Positions 46,487-59,491 of a DNA stretch of 64,000 nucleotides are shown here, piece after piece (the stretch's first letter is position 1; each line of letters begins with the position of its first letter). Made by a program: the position numbers and the translations under genes. This DNA comes from Rosellinia necatrix (lineage: Eukaryota > Ascomycota > Sordariomycetes > Xylariales > Xylariaceae), in contig JAGYVD010000002.1 of the NCBI GenBank assembly GCA_021209875.1, positions 5,208,001-5,272,000 on the forward strand, in the 5' to 3' direction. The notes beneath the pieces are model-generated. The model ran no database searches, was not told the DNA's origin, and was given only the letters and a program-made list of their open reading frames with translations.

Positions 46487-47110
46487 CCGAGACGGGACGG
46501 ACTAAGATAACTAGGCGACAGGTAATTTCTGAGTGTGTGACCACTGACTGGCAGCCATGACCTGCCGGATCTCGTGTACACTGTACCGTAGGGTGTGCGA
46601 CGCCTCCAAAGCAGGATTCGATTCGCACTGTGAACCCTGCGATGCTAGGTAGAGTTGACCCCTATGTAGGCAGGAGCTCGCACCCATCCTCCTGTAGCTT
46701 GGGAAGTTACTGTGCTGCATGCCACCTACCAACAGAATACATGTGATAGGTGACACCCCCTGTATCATAATGCATGTCGAATTTGGGCGTATCCACTTGC
46801 CCACTGTGGCCCCTCCATTGCGCCCTCTCTCCATGCTGCCGATCTAACCACATCCTTGATCATCTCCCTCTTCATCCTGACCCTTCTCAGCTTGGCACCT
46901 CTTTTTATTCTCAACAGGGTGGGCCGCGCGCTGAGGTCCCATTCACCCAAGCACCAAGGGCTGCAACTTTGCCATGACCCCCGGCTTGTTTGGTATAACT
47001 CAAGCCGGGTCGCAACCGTCTGCAGACACTGCTGGATCCTGTCCCTCCTCCTAACCTCATCCCTCATTCCGGTGTTTACGCACTGAGGCTCCATCACCAC
47101 GTCGTCGTGG
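46487..47110. other. Unassigned intergenic DNA
   Basis: Short ORFs only; those on opposite strands overlap (46765-47262 minus against several plus frames), with no domain on either. Confidence 0.4.
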
Positions 47111-47448
47111 GTGCAGTGCGATACGTCGAGGTCTGGGGATAGCCTCGTCTTCGCTCTCTTCTCCTTCGCTCCTCCTGCCCATCCTATCTCCTCACCCTCG
47201 CCTGTGGACCCCGGACCGCGTGTCGAGTGCTTGTCGTCGGTGCCTCGGGGGAACATAAACAATCAAACATTCACTCCGTCTGTCGCCAAGGTACGTTATC
47301 CTATATCTATATCTCTTTCCTGCTTCTTCATATCCCCGTGCGTGGCTGCCTCCATCCGCAGTATCGCCAGCCGATCCCCCCGGTCCCCCCCGTCCCGGCC
47401 ATCATGTCGCCCGTGTTACCGTTGTTACCGATGTATCCAGCGTTGTGA
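47111..47448 (+). CDS. Doubtful two-exon proline-rich small protein
   Basis: Exons 47111-47290 and 47362-47448 would give 88 aa. The 71-bp intron has a GTACGT donor and CCGCAG acceptor and joins TFTPSVAK to YRQPIPPVPPVPAIMSPVLP in phase 0; the protein ends LLPMYPAL. The proline/hydrophobic ending is unusual for chance sequence, and the splice signals are good. Against it: the upstream part is of ordinary low complexity, and no family is recognised. The real 5' end may lie elsewhere. Confidence 0.25.
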
Positions 47449-48011
47449 ATCATGCATGTTTGTTAACCGCTTTGCCTTGTTACTATGCGTTGTCTTGCTC
47501 TATTGTGTATACGTGATTGCATCTACGTGACCGAGATGCCTGCAAGCCCATGCAGGTTGCCTGTTCACTGCCAATTCGCCCTGCTTCTGACCGATTTGGC
47601 CCGGAGTCGGTTGATATTGGTAGCCGACTACCCAGTTTGAGGTCGTGGCTCCTGCGAGTCATGGCCGGCCCAAGTCTCATTTATCGTTTGTTTCAAAACG
47701 GCATTAGCAGTTCATCACCTTGCATCTAGGCTTACTTGGCCCTGCTGGCAGCCTGACTAGGCAAAGGCAGTGTCTCCCTCAGGCGAGACAGGAATACTAG
47801 CTACTTATATATCAATGCTAACGTTCCATCTTCTGCAGGCAGCCGAGTTCACCATACAACAGGCTAGACATCCGTGGCGATATATTATCGCATAGTGTTG
47901 TTGAGACACTCGCCTCCTCGAAACGCCCTCCGGAACCACTGTGGTCTCCCTTGCCCTATCCGTCATAACATACCGATCCTCTCAAGCTTGATGTTCGCGT
48001 AGCGTTTCGAG
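47449..48011. other. Upstream region of the LRR gene
   Basis: 563 bp, presumed promoter and 5' UTR; no clear TATA box. Confidence 0.5.
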
Positions 48012-50627
48012 ATGGATTCCGAAGACGGGGAGTTGTTCGTCAAGGTAAGCCTAACTAACTCGGGTACTGCCATATCGTTGTTGAAAATAAAGCTAAATTC
48101 CTTATAGCAACTGGCGACTTTCGTGCGTACGCACGAGAAGGCCTTGGCCAACGCCTTGCAGATGCGACGACAATCTCGACATGGACCTAGCCAAAGTGTG
48201 TCTACTATCCAACCCTTGCAATCCACAACCTCGCTTCCTCTACCCGAGCGCCCCTCGACATCGGCATCAACATCCAGTGCCTTGGCTACCGCTCTCTCCC
48301 TCGGGTCACTCAGCTTCGCATCCCATAGTCCTAAATCAACCAGGCTTGCCCTCACCCCACACCACCTATTCTACCTACTATCTCGATTCGAAGACTTAGG
48401 CATCAATGTAGGTCCGATGAAAGTGCGCCTAGAGAATTTGCATGATAGCACAACTTCAGCCAACTACGTTTCATTTTTGAGCCCGTCTCAGCGCACCAAA
48501 AGTCGCGGATCCGATGCAGTCTCAATACAGTCTGTTTCAAGCATACGAAGCGTCATGTCTGGAATGTCGGCTCTATGGAATAGCTTTGGGATTGGATCAA
48601 GTATAGCCGCCGCCCGTAATGAAAAGCAAAAGGCCGCTATCCAAGCCGATTTGAAATATCTATATTCCGCATTCACAAAGATTCCATGCTTGCGATTGGC
48701 ACCAGACTGGCGTGCAAAGCTAATCCGTGGATACGAGGAGTTTCCCTTCGACTCTGCTGTTCCTCTCTACGTCTTCAAGAATCTGCAAGCTCTCGAAGTT
48801 AGCGGCATCGATTTTCGTCAATTTTTTGGGTGGGACCGGGTTGCTGAGCAAATACGATCCTTGACTCTGAAGAACGCAAGTATTGAAGACCCGGCTGATA
48901 TTTTAATCGATATCGTTCTGGACGATATGGACAAGAGGCGCCGTCGTTCGGCAAAAGCCCAGACTACACCTATTGGTGCCTATGCCCATGCGTCCAGCCC
49001 GAGGCGGAGCCCCACGGCTACAGAGATGCACCGACCTAGCCTTGTTCCTACTACCCCCGAGCGTAGAAATACTGTTGCCGATCTGAACATAGGCTCCGTT
49101 GGAAATGAATCAACAGAAAGCCTGTCGCCGCATGGGAGTCGTCGGGCATCGGTCGTTCGGCTTGAAGCCGATGAGCCAGGCTCCCCTAACCAGTCAGGTC
49201 GGCCGAGAAGTCACTCTCCCAAGCGCCCAGCAAGCTCCCGTCATCATTCTACGAGCACACGGGGTTTACACAAAGTTAAACGCTCCGGGTCAGGTAGCTC
49301 GCACTCTAGTCTATCTGACTCGTGGCATAATCCAAGAAACAGTGCTTCTAATTTGCTCACCACGAGCGTATTGCCTTCGTCTAAGTGGCGTTTCTTGAAG
49401 CACCTCAGCTTGGCGGACAATTCATTAACCATTGTGCCAGCGGCGAGCTTAGTGCCCCTTGCCAACACCCTCAACTCTCTGGACCTGTCCACAAACCTTT
49501 TTACCCAGATACCCGACAGTTTAGCGACGCTAACAGCTCTCCGGGCGCTTAATCTTTCACATTGTATGATCGATTCTTTGCACTCCCTTCTGCGAAATCC
49601 ACTGCCTGCTATAAGTGCTCTGAATTTGCGGTGCAACCGTCTTTCGTCGATAGCTGGGATCGAAAAGCTATATCCTTTAGAGCGACTCGATCTACGAGAG
49701 AATCGCATCACGGATCCCATGGAACTGGCCCGTCTCACCGGTATACCTGATATTCGCGAGATTTGGGTCGAAGGGAACCCATTTACCCGAACCCATCGGG
49801 ACTACCGAATCACTATTTTCAACCTCTTCCGCCAAACTCCCGGGTTTACTGAAGATATCATAATAGATGCCGCAGGTCCAACGTCAGCAGAGAGAAGGTA
49901 CCTCGTGGATCGAGTTGCCGTACCAGCCGCAGTCCCGGTTGTGAAGCCAACGTTGCCAGAATTGCCCGTAGTAGATGTTAGCAAACCAGCCATCATTCAT
50001 GATGGACCAAGGCAACCAGCGGTATTACGCAAAGAGCGACCGGCTCGCCCAACACCTAAGGCGGTTACGAGTGAAACGAATACATCCTCCACGCGAAAAC
50101 GCCGTACACCAAAGCGCCGTATCGTCGATCTCGCGACAAACGAGCGTACTGCAATGGAGCCTTCACAATCCACCATAATCGCGGCTTCAGCAGAGCATAC
50201 CCCTGCTTCCGTCAGTCCAGAAAATAACTATCGCATATCCCAACCCCCCGAGAAGCAAGAAATACCCAGCAAGGTGCTCGGAGAGTTGACACCGTCCACC
50301 ACACTCAATCCTCCCTCTATGCCACGCGTTGATACCAATTGTGTCTCGAAACCTACCCCGCCATCTACTACGCTGGAACCACGGCACCCTTGGGGTGACT
50401 TGGAAGACTGGGATGCCGGTGGAGAAATATATCGACAGAGGATCGAGGCCTTGCGAGACAAAGTTGGAAACGGCTATCTAAGTGTTTTAGATGAGGAGAA
50501 CTGGGACGCCTCTCGGCCAGCTTTTAGGGCCACCGACTTCGGCCCGGCCTCGCCAATCCACCCTGGCCCTGTCACGTCACGAATTCCTAGTGCACCAGCT
50601 ATTCATAGTGGCGGCGCGTTGGTCTAA
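48012..50627 (+). CDS. Leucine-rich-repeat protein (nischarin/STK11IP-like layout)
   Basis: Two exons, 48012-48044 and 48108-50627, give 850 aa; the first codes only MDSEDGELFVK and is joined by a 63-bp intron to QLATFVRTHEKALANAL. The region at about 215-300 (DWRAKLIRGYEEFPFDSAVP, EVSGIDFRQFFGWDRVAEQI) precedes a Ser/Arg/Pro-rich linker (320-430). SDS22-like LRRs occupy about 430-560 (LKHLSLADNSLTIVP, LNSLDLSTNLFTQIPD, LRALNLSHC, ISALNLRCNRLSSI, LERLDLRENRITD) and end with an LRR cap (IREIWVEGNPFTRTHRDYRI). The C-terminus is disordered and basic, with KRRTPKRR. This layout resembles fungal relatives of nischarin/STK11-interacting protein, which act in endosomal or kinase scaffolding; the role here is inferred. 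No catalytic domain is seen. Confidence 0.85.
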
Positions 50628-53600
50628 TCACGCGCTACAATTATGATCGCATCGAATTTTTTGTTTTACCGCCTTTCGGCTGATACGGAAAATTGTGGCC
50701 ATCCTACGGAAGGGCGCTTTCTATTGTTACATTATATCCTCATTGTCATGTTTGATTAATTATCGGGGCATAGCGTTTGGCGTTGTCGGAAGGGTTGGCA
50801 TCATCATTGTGTGATTGCATCTGCAGGTTATCATGAACGAGCGTTCTGTTAATCTGGATTTTGGACATGGTCCAAAGCAGTCTTATCGAATAACCCCTTC
50901 TCCAAAATCGAATGAATTTTTCCACTTATTCACCTGCCTAGAAAAGTTATCCTGTGAGAAAGATCAGATATCCTTGGAACGATCTCGGAAGAATTTGGTG
51001 GGTGGGGTGGTATCATATTACTCGGTGTATTGGTCTGTGGGCAGTTTCTCATTTTCCTTCTCATTCAGACTTGTCTAGACAGGCATTGTCGAGTTTGATC
51101 GAGTGTGGATGTATCCACATTCTTTGCGATGGCATTTACCGTCATCACTTTTCCTGGATGCCCTGCACACTATCTATTCCGGACGGCAGCACACGATGAT
51201 ACGAGGGATGGTTAAAATGGTGGCGTTGTTTTGCATTTACACAGGACCAGGTGTTCTGGTGGACCAAGACTAGAGAGATGGGCGCATTCTATATGGAGAT
51301 GATAGCATCAAAAAAGCACAGCATTCTCCATCCCTCACTTATGGGCCTTCGTCTCAACCCCTAATGTGCATGTTCTCCTGCTGTGATCAATAACATTAAC
51401 ATCGTTCCTCAACATGATGCCGTCGGCAACTGGCCTTTCTCCGTACATTTCCCAGTTTATACGTTCTCTCGCTGCCATCTTAGATGTTCTCATTGGTTTG
51501 TAATGCTCTGTGGCCAACCCCCCCCCCCTTCCCCTCAGTTGCTCACGTTTCATACAACACCATCTCCTCCACCCCTATATGTATCGTGTCAGCTCGGGTT
51601 ATACATCGCTTTTTCTCCGCTGAAGTCTTGTCAACCAGCAGGTGTGAGTCCCTCCTTGTGAGCAGCGACTAACTTCGCCAAGTGTTCGTGCACATAAATT
51701 TTTATCCAGTTCGCATGATGGATAGTGAAGGGGCGCGTAGTAACCTAGTAGGCCTCCTATCTGCGGTAATTCCGCACGACACCTAGAGTCTTGGTATTTT
51801 CTTTCTCTAATGCTAATACATTGAGAACTACAGATGGCTGCCATATTTAGGGGGCATGTTTGTGGCGCGAGCACAGCACCATCTATGCCTCCTAAGGGGT
51901 AGAGCTCAACAAAGCTGGTCTCCAGCCGGCCCTTTGCACTAGACTCGGCTCTAGGTAAAACCCCTCAATGATGGTTGGCTCTACGGAGGTCTATGGAGTC
52001 GCCGCTATCCAAGTATAAATTTTAATGGGAGGACAATGCTTCCCTCGCCCTTTGCATGATATATAGCCATACGACCGACCAATTCCCCTTGCTTCTGCTT
52101 TGCAAAGCGTCGTCGCACGGCTTACACGCGAATAGATATTTCGCCCCTTAGTAGCATAGCATGTGAGAGAAAAAAAGGACGATCGGTTAGGGTACACTCC
52201 TTACCACCACGTATTATGCCCTTTGCCCTTCCGCTCACGTTGGTTGCTGCGAGAAAGCGGGTATCATACGCAATTACCTACCTAGGTAGCTCCTTGTGTC
52301 GAGCGTATGCACGAAGAGGGTCGTACTATGAGATCTCCTTCCCCGCCAGAGAATTAACAACGGTGTTAGTTATATAGGGGAAATTAGAAGCCTATCTAAC
52401 TACCTTGACAATCGTATCAGTGCCGAACCGCTTTGATTGGGCATCAGAGCGCTGGTGTACATACACTCAGGGTCTGCTGGGCTTGATCATAGTGATTCAT
52501 CAAGCCCACTATCAGATAGCACTAGAGCAAACGCACCCTCCTCCCCGCGAGACTCGAAGGCCTCATCTGAAGCCGCATTGGCGAATACCTACCGCCCGAC
52601 AAAATAATCAATCATACACTTTTACTCCTCCACGCCCGCCGACCAAGAACGAGCCGTACTTTAGCTTGGAACACCCTGTCATGGGAGGATACATGTCCTT
52701 TGAGATGCGAAAGTGACCTGAAGGAGGCAAGCTTCTATTTACCGGAGCATCCTATTCTTCTACAAGGGTTGCTATCCTTGTATTCTTACTGACGTAGCCT
52801 ATTGTCCTACACCATAGATCCAAGCGTACCCCGCCGCATATTGAGGCTGGAGTTCGCTTCTTGATTAATTGTTCACATGAAGGTCTACAGGGAGATGGCG
52901 TATGTCCGGCCTCTGCGTGACAGGTAATATCCTAGACGGTAGTGCTATAACACTCAATCCCCCCCGGATCAGGGGTTAAGCGAGGGAGGCAAGTCTATCT
53001 TGGCACATATTACGCCTAGCTCAGCAGATGGGGAAACAGCTACTGGAACCTACTGTAGCTCCGGCGCGTGATGGGGAGGGGACGATAATGCTGGTTTGAA
53101 AATGATTACTAGTGGCCGCTCCCGTGCGCCGAGGCGAGGATGTGTTAAAGAACTACTGCTAGGGCGTTGCGCTAGCTGGGTCAATTTTATTCTATCGGCC
53201 TCCCGCCTACTTACCGATCGATTGATCGTTTTTAAATTGTTTTACGGACCGTCCACTAGTCAAGAGAGAAAATATTACGATGGCAGGGGATAGTGTTCTG
53301 AGTCTCCCTGGCTAGATCTTGCTGCGTCAAAACACCTCTCCCTAGGATTTTGGTCAGAATGGTGTCTGCGATGTCTGCGATGTCCGCCCCTGAGTGGTTG
53401 TCTAGACGGTCAGAACTCTCGCAAGTGGGTTTTATGATGCCTCCAAAGATAATATTCGTGTCTGTAATGCCAAACAAATGAATGGTAGCTTGGCGCATCT
53501 AGTCAGCATGTTCAGATGAGACGAGCATTGACCCCCTCATGAAATTGTTGGAGTTGACATGTTAAATCGCCTCAGCCAGGAGATCCGTCCTGTCCGAGAT

Positions 53601-53782
53601 ACGATAGCGAGGGGGGTAGGACGGAATTTTCTATTTTGCCAAGCAGCTTTGCCGCTGGTCAGTGATTATTAACTAACCTCGGGCCTAGCTAAAGCGGCAT
53701 GCTCCCGTCACAACAGGTTTTGGGAGCGTAGTGACGCTGGGTTGGCGCTGGCGATTCGGGTATTGTTATCCGCAACGCTACG
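50628..53782. other. Gene-poor DNA downstream of the LRR gene
   Basis: About 3.1 kb. TTACCTACCTAGGTAGC word at 52274-52290. A C-run lies near 51521-51529. An 80-aa minus-strand ORF at 53256-53498 with an ATG start (MRQATIHLFGITD, then DIADIADTILTKILGRG) is the most protein-like but has no domain. Nothing else supported. Confidence 0.45.
53256..53498 (-). CDS. Doubtful 80-aa ORF
   Basis: ATG start, balanced composition, no low complexity apart from an ADIADIADT repeat coded by GCGATGTCTGCGATGTC. No family recognised, no intron needed. It may be chance or a relic. Confidence 0.15.
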   Translation of the reverse strand: MRQATIHLFGITDTNIIFGGIIKPTCESSDRLDNHSGADIADIADTILTKILGRGVLTQQDLARETQNTIPCHRNIFSLD

Positions 53783-53790
53783 TATAAAAG
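53783..53790 (+). promoter_or_regulatory. TATA-like element without a known downstream gene
   Basis: TATAAAAG, 55 bp before an ATG at 53845 that opens a 39-codon ORF running into ATACATACAT repeats. Probably chance or a noncoding transcript promoter. Confidence 0.2.
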
Positions 53791-54316
53791 TTGAGTAGAG
53801 AATTGGGTAAAGAACAAGAATCCCCGTTATTATGATTAAAAGGCATGCATGGTGTAGTGGCGGGATTACTTGAACGGTCGCCGTTAGTTATCCTCCGTGG
53901 TCGTTGCGGAGTTGGAGGGCAAGTACATACATACTACATACATACATTTATACATATAATTTAGGGATAGCCGTGATAATGCCAGGTAGTGTGGTTCTAG
54001 ATCACCACAACATCTCGATTGCAATCGCAATCGCAATCTTAGTGGATAGAGCCCATACGGGGAACATTGACGATCGACAGTTACGGGCGTGGGCATGACT
54101 TGCCTTTCAAATATACAGACTCATAAGCACTCGACTTACTTGAGTAGGCAGGTAGTTAGTTAGGTTAGGTAGGTTGAGGTAGATAGTTGGTTATAAGCTC
54201 TCGAGATAGCGATTGGAGCATAATGGGTACCTAATACGTCGCTGAAGAGTAACTACCCGGGTAACTAACCATTCCGAGTACCTCTCGGGTCTCGCGCATG
54301 TTTGCAGAGATAGACA

Positions 54317-54382
54317 GGGCAGGAGCCGAGGCAGGAGCCGAGGCAGGTGCTTAAGGCAGGTGCTTAAGGCAGGCAGGTAGGC
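54317..54382. repeat. Two adjacent tandem duplications
   Basis: AGGAGCCGAGGC is repeated twice, then CAGGTGCTTAAGG twice, ending in CAGGCAGGTAGG. Confidence 0.85.
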
Positions 54383-54730
54383 GAGCAGAGGGAGGCCAAG
54401 AAGCCTAAGTTGGGCCTCGGGCACGCAAGGTCATACCCCAAACGGCCGCTTTTCGTAGGGCTGAATCTGGGTTGCGAGGTTGGAACGCGATTTTAGTCGA
54501 CAACCCCACCGTTTAGATCAGTCCTCGAGATGCGCACGACTTCTGATTGGCGCGCACAAGTCGGCATCGCAAAGTGCTAGTCAATCCCTCGTCGCGTGCA
54601 ACGACCCCAATCCAAGCACGTATCCCATGCAGAGGCGGGAAGTACCGTCTTATGACCGAACCTATCAGACTTTCTCTATGTTGCATATAAGTCTATACAG
54701 GTTCGGTAGAGTGCATGGACATATAAACAC

Positions 54731-54777
54731 TATATATATAACTATATATATATATATATATATATACCTAGAGCGAC

Positions 54778-54808
<31 letters not shown>
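54731..54808. repeat. Compound TA and CA microsatellite
   Basis: (TA)n at 54731-54767 with one CTA break, then CA array at 54783-54808. Confidence 0.92.
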
Positions 54809-55846
54809 CCATAGACACACCCACATACACACAAACGCGCGCAAGCATACAACATGTATAACTATTTATAAGCATAACTATACACTATCTTATAGGAAAA
54901 CGTAGATGAAAATATGTCTAGCATATACACAAGATAATAGTAGACTAGCGCCGTCCTAGCTCGTAGAGAATATCTATATGTACACTAATTGGGGACTATT
55001 ATTAAGCTTATCTACATACGTAGGTACCACAATTACTTACCCGTTAGGCTATCAAGGAAGTAGGTAGCTATCCGGGCATCTAAGGCGAGAGGCATTCAGG
55101 CGAGCGAGACACTTGGCCAAAAACTAATGTAATGAATGGCATGAAGCATCACGCAGCCAGAGCGCAAGTTTGTAGAAATACGAGGTGGTAACCTAGGTCA
55201 ATAAGCGGCATATTCTAAGCGAGCAATTAGAGTGCTGATGGCGCCTTGTTCTATTGATAAGAGGAGCTGTTGGAGGGCAATGTCATGTCATTCTGTACCT
55301 GCATCGGAGAGTGAACAAGTGATATCAAGGGGAATAAGTCTAGCAGTGCCTCAATGCGGTTAGGCGCTGTAACCAACGATAGGCCCAGGCGGCGAGATGC
55401 ACATGTTACGGGGTCGGGGCCACCTCCCGTGGCTAAGGTACCTTGCTGTACTACCGGGGTACTTGGCTGGGGCTGGCCGGGAAAAGCGGAGATGCTATCA
55501 ATTGGGCAAGTGGGGCCCGAAGATTACATAACATTTGCTGTGGCTTTCCCAACACCATCGCACGTCTGCGACTACATCACGTCCGAGCAAGACCGCGTCC
55601 CCGTTGCTATCTGCACCACTCACCACCCGCCGCAGCACTAATGACCGGCAAAGGCCGCGCCAACCCCATCACCGTCGCGCAAACCTCCCCTGGGACCCCA
55701 ATTTTGCCCTGTCAAATGCCTTTTTGCCGCCAGCCGCCGCACCCTGAGCCCCTCGCACCACTCCTTGCGACGCGCTGATTACGACCAGCCCGGACCTCTG
55801 CCTCGCTCCTCTGCCGCCCCCCTGCGGCAGCCCACCCCCCAGCACC

Positions 55847-58800
55847 ATGGCACCCAGCCCAAGAACGCCGAGGACCGCCTCGGCCGCGCGCCAGCGAGCG
55901 CGCCCGTCCGACACCAGCGGCACAGCGCGACGTGCCCGGACCAACAGCATTGTGGCTGCTACTGAGCCGCCCCTGAAACGGCGTCGATACGTGCCCGGCG
56001 GCCCCGGCGGCGGGGGCAGGTTCCTCGACAAGAACGACGACGACCCCGTCGGCTCTGTTGCCACGACCGGCGGCCGCTCCCGGACCCGTCCCGGCTTGTC
56101 CAACAGTGCGGCCTCCCCATCCCTCTACCCCCCACGACGCGAACGAAGCACCCGCATCCGAACTTCCACCCGCATCGAACAAGATGATGAGATGCAGATA
56201 AGCTCCGCAGCCGCCGTGGCTGCCGCCGTCGTGCAGAGCGAGGGGTACAAGCCGCGGGAGGAACGAGGCTGGGAGGAATTCCACCCAAATCTAGATATCG
56301 AAGGCATCTTCATGCTCTTCCACGCCGAGGATATCGATGGCACTGCCAAGCCCATACCTGAGACCCCAGCTGGGAAGTCCGTCTTTGGGGATTCCAACGA
56401 TATTGGTAGTCCTTCCAAAGACCAAACCCACGCCTCCCCCAACACCCAAGCCAGCGGGGTCATGTTCTCCTCTCAACATCTCTTAACAACTACTCCAACG
56501 AGACGACGAGGCGTTCGGCAGTCACTGTATGCTACGCGCGGTGATACGGCATTGGCACCGAACACCCCCACCCCATTACCCATACACGGGCAAAACAATA
56601 AGGAAAAGCTTGATCTCAAGCAGCCCCTATACCGTAAAACAGACCGTATCCTTCTTTTTGAGAGTAAAACATTCGGCCAGGCACGATATGTTGATAAGGC
56701 GATGATGAACATCGGCTACCAGGAGAGCGATAATTATATCCGACCAGAACGTCGGTTGATCAAAGCCACCGACGGTAGTATTGATGATGAGCAGGATACG
56801 TCGGCTGTCTCCAAGATCGACGGCGAGATATCACACCAGCCGACTAATATTCTAGGCCGTGTGGAGTACGATATGGATGAACAGGACGATATGTGGTTGG
56901 AGGCGTACAATGCGCATCGCAAGAGCCAGGGTTGGAACCCGGTCACTCGGGAAGTCTTTGAGATCACAATTACAAAGATCGAGAAAGAATGGCACGCTCT
57001 AGAGAAGAGAATACCAAAACCGAATCCAAAACCACCGCAGACCCACAGACCACGATCAAGCTCGGCAGCGGCTGTGAGTGGCGACCCTCAACCGGGTGAG
57101 GAACAAGACAGTAAATGCGCAATATGCGATGACGGCGACTGTGAGAACACAAATGCCATTGTATTCTGTGACGGATGCGATTTGGCCGTCCACCAGGAAT
57201 GCTATGGCGTTCCGTTTATCCCAGAAGGCCAATGGTTATGCCGCAAATGCCAATTGATTGGGCGTGGCGTGCCCGTAAGTCAAACCTCCCCTGGATCTAC
57301 ATAACGTATGCTAACTGACTCTAGACGTGCATATTCTGTCCTAACTCGGACGGAGCCTTCAAGCAAACAAACTCGTCGAAGTGGGCTCACCTCCTCTGTG
57401 CCATGTGGATACCCGAGGTTACCCTTGGCAATCACACCTTCATGGAGCCTGTCATGGACGTGGACAAAGTGCCCAAGAGCCGATGGAAACTGACATGCTA
57501 CATTTGTAACCAACAGATGGGCGCCTGCATTCAATGTGGCAATAAGGCTTGTTACCAAGCTTTCCATGTTACCTGCGCCCGTCGCGCATGTCTGTTTCTA
57601 CGGATGAAGAACGGTTCCGGCGCTCTGGATGTGCTTGACGGCAGCACCAATTTGAAGGCCTTGTGTGACAAACATTGCCCATCCGAATACGCTAAGGAGA
57701 ACGACGTAGTCCAAGCAACTAAGAGAGCGAAGAAGTTCTACAGAAAGACCATGCGTGGCCGCCTTTGGGCGAACAACCAAGCCTCCGCGATGGCAATGGC
57801 AGCTTCGCACCGGCATTTCATCACTGACCACCCGCCGGATGAATCACAGCTAACAGGAGCCAAGCTATCAGCTGTCTTTGCAGATAAAAAGGGTCAGCCT
57901 GCGAAGTCCATATGGAAGCTTCCCTCGGGGGCTCCTGTGATTCCACAAGCCGTCTTCGATATTGTCGAGGCGTCACTTCAGCGATTCAACTTCTTGAAGC
58001 GGAAAGAATTTGTGAGTGATGCTTGTCGTTACTGGACCTTGAAACGAGAGATGCGTCGGGGTGCCGCCCTTTTGAAGCGATTACAGCTACAGATGGAGAC
58101 TTTTTCGTCGATGGAGCTCACCCGTCGCAATTTTGCAGCCATGGGGTCCAGTGGCAAGGCTAGGTTAACAAGGAGAATCGAGTTTGCCGAAATGCTTCTG
58201 AAGGACCTCGAACAACTAAAGTCCCTGTCTCAAGAGATAGTGGACAAAGAACAAAGCAAACTCGACGCTGCTGAGATGGAGCGCGACTTTGTAGACACCT
58301 GCTACTTCCCCATTCACAAACTTCTTCCACCAGTCATTGAGAAAGCGATCGCGTGAGTTTCACAATACCTTGATATTCCAGTGTCACAGCTAATGACCGA
58401 ATAATAGTCTAGATAGAAATTTGTTTTACGATGGCTTGGTACCGATCTCATCGCGGATCGACCAACGGTACTACACGACGACGCTAAGTCTCGCCCACGA
58501 TCTCTGCGATGTCATACGTGCTGGGATCAATACCGAACCTGATGCGGCAGCTGAGGCGCCACAAAGTTCAGCACTTGGCCTCTTAATGGCAACAAAGGCA
58601 GACTATTCCGACTATCGCGAACGGAAGAAGCTAGGCAAGAGGATACTCAAGGCTATCCAACCACAACTAGAAACGGCGTTGCGCCTAGAGGCAGAGGCGA
58701 ACCATCGGCCGTTTGACGGCCTTAAACTAGAACTGGAGACCATGATAGAAACCAGCCTCGAGTACCGACCGAAAGCCAGGACTATTGGAATCGACAGCGA

Positions 58801-59491
58801 GGGAGAGAAAAGCCAGGATGTCATCATGGTAGATTCGTCCGCGGCAGTGATCGCTGTTGGCGGGTTAAATCATGATGGTGGAATCGTTGAGGACGTGGAT
58901 GGCGATGTGGTAATGGCGGACGCCGACAATGAAACGACACCCACGGATGGCAATATCGAAGTCGACACGTCTCCTTTAGGGGCCGATATAAAAGTCGAAG
59001 GTGCGCAGGTGATAGCCGATGTCGTTCCTGTGCAGGATTCCGAGGCGACGGAGACCAAGCCCGGGGGGAGCAGCACTAGCGAGGTATCGTCCATCAATAC
59101 GCCACCGGCGACAAATGGTTATATCTCGGTTCCACCAACGTCTCAACCCGGCCCTCCTACACCCCCGCAATCGAATGGTAGTCTGGGACGGCAGCCGCTA
59201 GACGCTCTCACGGACGGTGGTGTCCTCTGGTACCTGCAAGAATATGAGCCGGAGGGGACCTCCGCTGCCGAAGAACAATGGAATGGGAATAGTGTCGCCC
59301 GGTACCAGAGCGAAGAACTTACAGAGATTGACGATGACGAATTGAAGGGACTCGGTGTCGAGATTAACGAGAGCATCACCGCTTCGCCGGCGGATAGCGC
59401 GCCTGTCACTGATGCGGCGGCCAACCACACGAGTCCTACGAAAAAGGCACCGAAGCCTAAGAAACGCAAGGCCACCTATCGGAGACGATGA
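55847..59491 (+). CDS. NTO1: PHD-finger protein NTO1 (BRPF-type, histone acetyltransferase complex subunit)
   Basis: Three exons (55847-57274, 57325-58352, 58408-59491) give 1179 aa, with introns of 50 and 55 bp and in-phase junctions. The N-terminus is basic and disordered with a KRRRY nuclear signal, followed by an EPL1-like region (IEKEWHALEKRIPKP near 385). The first PHD finger starts at about 424 (CAICDDGDC, FCDGCDLAVHQECYGVPFI, WLCRKC). A zinc knuckle (CIFCPNSDGAFKQT, WAHLLCAMWIPEV) and an extended second PHD (CYICNQQMGACIQCGNKACY, FHVTCARR) form the PZP module. A conserved BRPF block (FNFLKRKEFVSDACRYWTLK) follows. In yeast, Nto1 belongs to NuA3 and reads histone H3; the same nuclear role is inferred. 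I see no convincing bromodomain. The C-terminus is acidic and ends in KKAPKPKKRKATYRRR. Confidence 0.93.

Larger units (their letters stand above)
53791..55846. other. Intergenic DNA with microsatellites upstream of NTO1
   Basis: ACATACAT tracts at 53921-53955, a duplicated GAGGCAGGAGCC / CAGGTGCTTAAGG segment at 54317-54382, and AT and CA arrays at 54731-54808. The last 200 bp become C-rich and probably form the NTO1 promoter and 5' UTR. Short ORFs are not supported. Confidence 0.55.

Noticed and set aside
46601..46660. tRNA-like GATTCGATTC segment
   Set aside because: No acceptor stem or matching A box could be drawn around it.
46765..47262. 165-aa minus-strand ORF
   Set aside because: No domain, and it overlaps a plus-strand candidate with better splice signals; neither is firm.
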